DNA of 32,595 bases. It comes from an uncultured Mucilaginibacter sp. (lineage in GTDB: Bacteria > Bacteroidota > Bacteroidia > Sphingobacteriales > Sphingobacteriaceae). The notes under the pieces are model-generated. The model was not told the origin of the DNA. It saw only the letters and a list, made by a program, of their open reading frames with translations, and ran no database searches. Made by a program: the position numbers and the translations under genes. The stretch spans positions 1 through 32,595 of the forward strand of contig CAISPD010000169.1 of the NCBI GenBank assembly GCA_903887275.1, written 5' to 3'. This document shows, in pieces, positions 27,601 through 32,595 of the stretch; the first letter of the stretch is position 1, and every line of letters begins with the position of its first letter.

Positions 27601-30141
27601 ACCTATACCCGCTTCCTGGATTTGAAACGAGCGGAAGCACAAGCCCGCCTGGCTCAAATTGAATTATCGCTGGAGCGCGTCCGGGCCAAAACAATGGCCA
27701 TGCACAACAGCGAGCATGTTGGCGAAACGGTGTTGACCATGTTTGACGAGTTGGTAAAACTCGGCATAGAAAAAACAGTTCGTTGCGGTATTCTTATCAT
27801 CGACGAAACCAAACACATGGAAGTTTGGACAGCAGTTGGTGATCCAACCGGCAAAGTGCAAATGCGGATAGGAAGGATAGATATGATGATCCACCCGCTA
27901 CTCAGTGGTATCCATGAAGCATGGAAAAATAAAGAGCAGATCAGATTGTACGAGCTTGCTGGCGATGACCTCAAAATCTATTACAAAGCAATCAACGATT
28001 CGCCCGAATATACAGCGAAATTTGACCTTGAAAATCTGCCTGAAAAGGAAACCAATTATGCCTTCTTTTTCCCGGAAGGGGCAATTTTTGCCTTTACACT
28101 TAGTCCGTTAAGGGACGATGAAATGAATCTTTTTAAAAGGTTCTCCGGCGTTTTCAGTCAAACTTATCGCCGTTACCTGGATCTGCAAAATGCGGAGAAA
28201 CAAGCCCGCCGGTCACAAATAGAAGTAGCGATGGAAAAGGTGCGTTCGCGATCACTGGCAATGCAAAAACCCGGCGAACTGATCGAAGTGGCTGGCCTGC
28301 TCAGGCAGGAAATGGCATTGCTTGGCGTGGAGGAATTAGAAACCAGTTCAATCTATCTTCATAATGAAACTACTCAAAAAACGGAATGCTGGTATGTAAT
28401 AAAAGATGAGCACCAACGTGTAGCCGACCATATGACGGTAGAACTAAGCAAAACCTGGGTGGGCCAGCAAATGCTGGCGTTCTACCGATCGGACAAAAGA
28501 CAGGTGTCTATTGTGATGCAGGGAGAAAACCGCAAGGAATGGATCAACTATTGCAGCAAACAGTCTAAATTACTCGAGGGGTTCTATGGAGATCATATCC
28601 CCAATCGTAGCTATCACCTATGCAAGTTTCCGGGCGGTTATATGGGTGCAGCTTCTCCCGGCGCGATCTCTGCCGAAAGCTGGGACCTGCTGCAACGCGC
28701 TACTTCAGTATTCTCATTCGCTTATACCCGTTTTAACGATCTTCAACAAGCCGAGGCACAAGCCCGCGAGGCGATCAAACAAGCCTCACTGGATAGAGTG
28801 CGCGGCGAAATAGCCTCCATGCGTTCTACAGAGGACCTTGACAGGATAACGCCATTGGTATGGAACGAGCTGATGATCCTCGGCATCCCATTTATCCGCT
28901 GCGGGGTATTTATAATTGATGACGAAGCGGAACTCATTTACGCGCACCTGTCAACCGCCGATGGGAAAGCTATCAGTACCTTTAATATTCGTTTTGATTC
29001 AAACGGAATAGGAACGCAGCTATCGACAGCCTGGAGGGCAAAGCAAGTTACCACTGTCCATTGGAGTGCGGAAGAATTTGCAAATTATACCCAAAGTCTG
29101 GTCAACCAGGGTACCATACCCTCTACCGATAAGTATGTAACAGAGCATCCTGATATCAGTCTGGATCTGCATTTTTTACCTTTTTTACAGGGCATGCTGT
29201 ATGTAGGAAATATAGAACCACTGACGCCTGATGAAATTGAACTGGTACAATCTCTCGCCGATGCTTTCTCTACCGCCTACGCACGCTATGAAGATTTCAA
29301 TAAACTGGAGTCCGCCAAAAAACAGGTTGAAAATACACTGAGCGACCTGAAGGCTGCTCAAACCAAATTGATCCAATCGGAAAAAATGGCTTCACTGGGT
29401 GAGTTGACGGCAGGTATCGCACACGAGATCCAAAACCCTTTAAACTTCGTCAATAATTTCTCGGAAGTTAACCAGGAGATTTTGGCCGAGCTGAAGGCAG
29501 AAACCGAAAAGCCAATAACCGAACGCGATGCACAATTGGAAGTTGACCTGATAGGCGATCTGCTTGATAACGAGCAAAAGATCAATCACCACGGCAAACG
29601 TGCGGATGCTATTGTAAAGGGGATGTTGCAGCATAGCCGAACCGGCGGTGGTGAAAAACAACTGATCAACATCAATGCTCTGGCCGATGAATTTATGCGT
29701 CTCTCCTATCACGGCTTAAGGGCAAAAGACAAAATCTTCAATGCCGAAATGGTGACGCATTTTGATCCCGAGCTACCAAAGATCAACGTTATCGGGCAGG
29801 ACCTGGGCCGCGTACTGCTCAACCTGTTCAACAATGCCTTCTATGCGGTCAACCAAAAGAAAAAAAACCAGGGCGGCGACTATAAGCCCGAAGTTACTGT
29901 AACTACCCTCACCGAAAATAGCCAGGTAGTGATCAAAGTACATGACAATGGCGTGGGCATGCCGGAACATATCAAAGAAAAGATCATGCAGCCATTTTTC
30001 ACCACCAAACCTACTGGTGAGGGTACGGGTTTGGGTTTGAGTTTAACCTATGATATGGTTGTTAAGGGGCATGGAGGCAGAATAGATGTGAATACCAAAG
30101 AAGGCGAGTTTACCGAGTTTATTGTTTCGCTCCCGATTTAA
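24670..30141 (+). CDS. Giant cytosolic histidine kinase with eight tandem GAF-like modules (array kinase 5)
   Basis: The protein has 1823 residues. The ATG at 24670 is chosen over an upstream TTG at 24625 because that would overlap the FIST gene. There is no signal peptide or membrane helix. A coiled-coil N-terminus (about 1-84) is followed by eight modules of 180 to 189 residues. Each opens with a signalling helix of the form [13 protein letters not shown] (first residues near 85, 267, 449, 629, 812, 1001, 1188 and 1374) and closes with a RF-x-x-VF-x-x-x-Y-x-RF-x-D helix. The fold appears GAF-like by strand order, but this is not confirmed. A coiled coil and DHp (His1585) lead to the ATPase domain, ending in [16 protein letters not shown]. 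No receiver is attached. Confidence 0.93.
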   Translation: MDQNLQTVIDLITTDTQLSEAEKEAIIAKLKAVDKKMGIDAFRIERADQLKKTMTVLLEETIEELEHKRIAVEEKNRDLQIEASLERVRTVAMSMRKPDDLLSICESLFLELQQLDFDHLRNALVHTFLNSNFFIDYDYSDFSKGTINHIPYSGDPMLEKFVKDIRKTKDAFFEEALTGIELENWKKFRNTNNEVPDERLDKTTSLYYYFYSVGEAAIGISTFLPISAEKLEVLKRFRNVFDLAYRRFADIQLAEEQAKEARLETALERVRAVAMAMKKADELIGVCEAMYKELIALGFENIRNAQIAINNDARQTYLAFEYADYGVNIKEEPYGTHRLLVEIQAEINRSSEALFKKIISGKELEDWQAWRNKLGLLKDERVEKAEAMCFYMHSIGAGMIGISTYNAITEDQQEILKRFKNVFELSYRRYADVAQAEAQARESKIELALERVRARTMAMQHSDELSETVYILFQQFKDLGENPDQATIGVINEEEKVIEYWVTMYGSQINQVFKFPIDEPHVTQKIYQGWKAKKTSLVIDLSGKDLHTFTKFRENMGGAKHDPHEQRRVINVAFFSKGLINVQSSQERSAESIKLLERFAGVFDGTYTRFLDLKKAEAQARESQIELALERVRARTMAMQHSDELAETSYLLDSQVRALGIQTRGCAFNIYGKVESTEWFSSEAGTMPVYKTPREEAFLRYYAAGQRGESLYIEEFDGEVCKAHYEYLCTLPIAGDALKQIIANGGSFPEHQIDHIAYFKFGYLLFITYEQVPEAHDIFKRFAKVFEQTYTRFLDLQKAEDQVREAQIEAALERTRTQSMIMQHSSELDDTLRVFHQQVLQLGIRSAFSFLWLPDEEKDRHIFWAAWAENNSNNFKSKAIDYPLDRNEPATAQCLIDWKGSDPVVSYHVAPEGVAGYFAAWQELIDGVEQLKPEYFQGGLYYVEAFLKYGCFGVMVEKSLSPEESKILGRFAIEFERTYTRFLDLKRAEAQARLAQIELSLERVRAKTMAMHNSEHVGETVLTMFDELVKLGIEKTVRCGILIIDETKHMEVWTAVGDPTGKVQMRIGRIDMMIHPLLSGIHEAWKNKEQIRLYELAGDDLKIYYKAINDSPEYTAKFDLENLPEKETNYAFFFPEGAIFAFTLSPLRDDEMNLFKRFSGVFSQTYRRYLDLQNAEKQARRSQIEVAMEKVRSRSLAMQKPGELIEVAGLLRQEMALLGVEELETSSIYLHNETTQKTECWYVIKDEHQRVADHMTVELSKTWVGQQMLAFYRSDKRQVSIVMQGENRKEWINYCSKQSKLLEGFYGDHIPNRSYHLCKFPGGYMGAASPGAISAESWDLLQRATSVFSFAYTRFNDLQQAEAQAREAIKQASLDRVRGEIASMRSTEDLDRITPLVWNELMILGIPFIRCGVFIIDDEAELIYAHLSTADGKAISTFNIRFDSNGIGTQLSTAWRAKQVTTVHWSAEEFANYTQSLVNQGTIPSTDKYVTEHPDISLDLHFLPFLQGMLYVGNIEPLTPDEIELVQSLADAFSTAYARYEDFNKLESAKKQVENTLSDLKAAQTKLIQSEKMASLGELTAGIAHEIQNPLNFVNNFSEVNQEILAELKAETEKPITERDAQLEVDLIGDLLDNEQKINHHGKRADAIVKGMLQHSRTGGGEKQLININALADEFMRLSYHGLRAKDKIFNAEMVTHFDPELPKINVIGQDLGRVLLNLFNNAFYAVNQKKKNQGGDYKPEVTVTTLTENSQVVIKVHDNGVGMPEHIKEKIMQPFFTTKPTGEGTGLGLSLTYDMVVKGHGGRIDVNTKEGEFTEFIVSLPI
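24922..29280 (+). repeat. Eight tandem sensory modules inside array kinase 5
   Basis: The signalling-helix codon for the first residue of (L/M)E(R/K)VR lies at 24922, 25468, 26014, 26554, 27103, 27670, 28231 and 28789, giving periods of 546, 546, 540, 549, 567, 561 and 558 bases. Modules 3 and 4 share a nearly identical helix ([18 protein letters not shown]) but differ at many silent positions. The duplications are therefore old and the helix is under protein-level constraint. Ligand-facing parts between the helices differ from module to module. Confidence 0.85.
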
Positions 30142-30153
30142 TAGTTAACAACA

Positions 30154-32172
30154 ATGAGACTTTGCTTTAAAATTTTACTGCTTTTATTGATACCTGTATC
30201 GATTATGGCCCGGGGCTTGCAGCCGGATAGCTTAGCCAAAAATCTTAAACTGGCCAAAACCGATCTGGAACGTTACCAGGTACTACGAAAATTAGGCTTT
30301 TACTATCTCGAGAGTGATGCACCACGATCGCTTGCTTATTGGGAACAGAGTATTGCCATTGCAAAAGCTAATGACAAGCCAATTGACGAAGCCTATCACC
30401 TCGCATTCAAAGGATATTTGCTGACCCTTTTAGGAAAGTATCCTGAAGCATTCAAGTACCTGCAACAAGCGCAAACAATTGCCGAAAATGAGGCTAATGA
30501 GGGAAAAACCTGGAACATAGAACATATACCCTCTCTTCGTTCAAACCGTTTGGGCACATTAGCACAAATTCATCAAAAGCTGGGCATTCTATTTTCCTTT
30601 ACCAAAAATAACGACCAGGCTATTGTGGAATATAAAAAAGCATTGGGGCTTTGTGAAGAGTCACATTCGCGCGAACTTTTGGGCCTCGTATACCTCTCGC
30701 TTGCAACTACCTATGCCACTACGCAGCAATATCAGCTGGCACAGCAATCGTACCAAGATGCTGAAAAGCTATTTCTCAGGATACATTTTTTGCAATACCT
30801 TGGGTCGATCTATGCAGGTTTGGGCGACCTCTACCAGAAACAGCAACAGGATAAGCTGGCCCTGCAATATTTTTATAAAGCCGTGGGCGCAGCAAAAAAG
30901 GGTAACAATTTAAATGGCGTTCGCCGCGGATACCGGTTTCTGAGTAATTATTACCTGCAAGCCAGGCAGGCCGACTCCAGCCTAAGCTATGCCATCAAAA
31001 CTTTGAGCGTTTCAAAACTACTGGGCTATAAAGACCTGGGCGATAATTACGAAACCCTTTACAAAAGCTATGTGCTCAAACATCAGCAAGATAGTGCCTA
31101 TAAATACCAGGGCCTTGCATTAATGGCAAAAGACAGCAGCTTCGATGCGAACAGTAAAAGTTTGGCCGATTTTCAAAAACTGTCTTTCGATGAGCAATTG
31201 CATTCGCAGCAATTAGAGCAGGAGAAGGCTGATATTGAAAGCAGAAACAGGACGTATTTTTTATCAGGAGCAGTGGGTGTATTATTGCTTTTGTCGATTG
31301 TTTTTTACCGCAATAACCGCCAGAAACAAAAAGCCAATGTATTATTGAACGAACAAAAAGAAGAAATACAAAACACTCTGACCCAATTAAAGACCACCCA
31401 AACCCAATTGATCCAATCGGAAAAAATGGCCTCTCTCGGTGAATTGACTGCCGGAATCGCCCACGAGATCCAGAACCCATTGAACTTCGTCAATAATTTT
31501 GCGGAAGTGAGTGTTGAACTATTGGCTGAATTAAAAGAAGAAGAAGAAAAAGGCAATAAAGCCGATGTGATCGCCATTGCGGATGACCTATCGCAGAATT
31601 TAGAGAAGATCAGACACCACGGCAAACGGGCCGAAAGTATTGTGAAAGGTATGTTAGAGCATTCTCGCACAACCAGCGGCCAAAAAGAACTAACCGACAT
31701 TAACCAACTGGCCGACGAATACCTGCGCATGGCTTATCACGGGCTAAAAGCCAAAAAACAGGATTTTGAAGCAGCATTGATAACCGGTTTTGATCAGCGT
31801 TTACCTCAGGTTAATGTAGTGCCTCAGGATATGGGCCGGGTATTGCTTAACCTGTTTAACAACGCTTTTTACGCGGTAAACCAAAAATCAAAAACTGCCG
31901 GTGCGGATTATAAACCGGAAGTTTCGGTAAGCACTTCACAAGAAAATGGGCAGGTGATCATCAAAGTAAAAGATAACGGTATGGGTATCCCCGATGCTAT
32001 CAAAGACAAGATTATGCAGCCATTTTTTACTACAAAACCCACGGGGGAAGGAACCGGCTTAGGGTTGAGTTTAACTTATGATCTGGTGGTGAAGGGGCAT
32101 GGGGGGAGTATTCAAGTGGACAGTAAGCAAGGCGAGGGCTCGGAGTTTACTATTCAATTACCTATGAATTAA
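30154..32172 (+). CDS. TPR-containing sensor histidine kinase (array kinase 6)
   Basis: The protein has 672 residues, starting 12 bases after kinase 5, with a signal-peptide-like N-terminus (MRLCFKILLLLLIPVSIMA). It has a helical TPR-like sensor, a membrane helix (about 368-386) and a coiled coil (NEQKEEIQNTLTQLKTTQ). DHp has His437. The ATPase domain is complete ([26 protein letters not shown]). Its sensor and membrane region resemble kinase 4 most closely, for example [14 protein letters not shown] and [11 protein letters not shown]. The DHp motif reads NFAEVS, where the other five read NFSEVN, and the hairpin is of the shorter class. The next gene starts ten bases after its stop. Confidence 0.95.
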   Translation: MRLCFKILLLLLIPVSIMARGLQPDSLAKNLKLAKTDLERYQVLRKLGFYYLESDAPRSLAYWEQSIAIAKANDKPIDEAYHLAFKGYLLTLLGKYPEAFKYLQQAQTIAENEANEGKTWNIEHIPSLRSNRLGTLAQIHQKLGILFSFTKNNDQAIVEYKKALGLCEESHSRELLGLVYLSLATTYATTQQYQLAQQSYQDAEKLFLRIHFLQYLGSIYAGLGDLYQKQQQDKLALQYFYKAVGAAKKGNNLNGVRRGYRFLSNYYLQARQADSSLSYAIKTLSVSKLLGYKDLGDNYETLYKSYVLKHQQDSAYKYQGLALMAKDSSFDANSKSLADFQKLSFDEQLHSQQLEQEKADIESRNRTYFLSGAVGVLLLLSIVFYRNNRQKQKANVLLNEQKEEIQNTLTQLKTTQTQLIQSEKMASLGELTAGIAHEIQNPLNFVNNFAEVSVELLAELKEEEEKGNKADVIAIADDLSQNLEKIRHHGKRAESIVKGMLEHSRTTSGQKELTDINQLADEYLRMAYHGLKAKKQDFEAALITGFDQRLPQVNVVPQDMGRVLLNLFNNAFYAVNQKSKTAGADYKPEVSVSTSQENGQVIIKVKDNGMGIPDAIKDKIMQPFFTTKPTGEGTGLGLSLTYDLVVKGHGGSIQVDSKQGEGSEFTIQLPMN

Positions 32173-32182
32173 TCAAATCGAT

Positions 32183-32595
32183 ATGAAAAAATATTACCTA
32201 TTTATAAATACCTTTCTGGTAACCGTTGCCCTGCTTTTTTCCTGCTTGTTGGCTTCTGCTCAGGAATCGCCGTTAAAATTCGATCATTTTACGGTGAAAG
32301 ATGGCTTGCCCGAACGTTCGATACTATTTTTAAACCAGGACAACCTGGGCTATATATGGGTTGGCACGCAAAACGGATTACTGCGGTACGACGGGTATAA
32401 ACCAAAGGTTTATCGCTTTGGATTGGATAACGACCCGGTGTATGAAAACTGCTCTGTGCGCAGCATGTTAGTGGACGATAAGCAAAACCTTTGGGTTTCA
32501 ACAACAGGTAACGGTTTGTTTAAATATGATCGTTCAAAAGATCAATTTATTCAATTTAAATACCCGCAGGGAAAAGGGCCGCGGATTATTTATGA
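32183..32595 (+). CDS. Propeller-type (reg_prop) sensor protein, 5' part, truncated by window end
   Basis: The frame is open from the ATG at 32183 to the last base (137 codons) with no stop. It begins with a signal peptide (MKKYYLFINTFLVTVALLFS) and then shows two reg_prop propeller units: LKFDHFTVKDGLPERS with YIWVGTQNGLLRYDGY, and SMLVDDKQNLWVSTTGNGLF. Such periplasmic propellers form the sensor of large Bacteroidota two-component proteins, often followed by a membrane helix, a kinase core and sometimes receiver plus AraC output domains. It starts ten bases after kinase 6 and continues the array. Whether it supplies the missing receiver/output cannot be seen here. Confidence 0.88.
   Translation, partial: MKKYYLFINTFLVTVALLFSCLLASAQESPLKFDHFTVKDGLPERSILFLNQDNLGYIWVGTQNGLLRYDGYKPKVYRFGLDNDPVYENCSVRSMLVDDKQNLWVSTTGNGLFKYDRSKDQFIQFKYPQGKGPRIIY

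Noticed and set aside
24922..29280. Reading the eightfold repeat as an assembly artefact
   Set aside because: The repeat units differ at many silent and amino-acid positions, so they are not collapsed or duplicated copies of one read stretch.
24922..29280. CRISPR-like periodicity
   Set aside because: The period is about 550 bases and the repeats are coding, with no short identical repeats or unique spacers.

Overview
The window looks like chromosomal DNA from a Bacteroidota bacterium of the Sphingobacteriaceae type (Mucilaginibacter/Pedobacter-like). This is inferred from the protein families (a rhomboid with a C-terminal helical tail, an OstA_2-like protein, TPR sensor kinases, a reg_prop propeller sensor) and from several promoters of the Bacteroidota form TTTG-N19..21-TAnnTTTG. 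I saw no rRNA, tRNA, CRISPR array, insertion sequence or phage gene. The longest gene-free stretches are about 200 bases (1597-1801 and 15056-15253), and both are described below.

Bases 1-15055 are mostly housekeeping genes in short units. In order they are: the end of a rhomboid protease overlapping a membrane-anchored endonuclease/exonuclease/phosphatase protein; cysS behind a palindromic promoter; a secreted protein with two SnoaL/DUF4440-like domains; a leftward surA-like chaperone followed by a MoxR ATPase; a rightward pair of a small unknown protein (possibly HolD-like) and the XTP/dITP pyrophosphatase; a leftward OstA/LptA-like protein divergent from tilS; a small membrane protein; a secreted sialidase-like protein; and an HD hydrolase paired with a YitT transporter-like protein.

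Bases 15254-32595 hold the striking part: eight consecutive rightward genes with junctions from a 1-base overlap to a 20-base gap, apparently one operon of more than 17 kb that runs off the window. Six encode histidine kinases with almost the same DHp/ATPase core but different sensors. Five have a signal peptide, TPR-like periplasmic region, one membrane helix and a coiled coil. The sixth is a cytosolic 1823-residue protein with eight tandem GAF-like modules. A stand-alone FIST ligand-sensor gene lies directly before the giant kinase, and a truncated propeller-type sensor follows the last kinase. No receiver domain or response regulator is visible, so the output is unknown. Synonymous-site patterns suggest that parts of the kinase cores are exchanged by gene conversion. 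My best reading is a many-inputs, shared-core sensory array feeding one or a few response regulators encoded elsewhere or further downstream.
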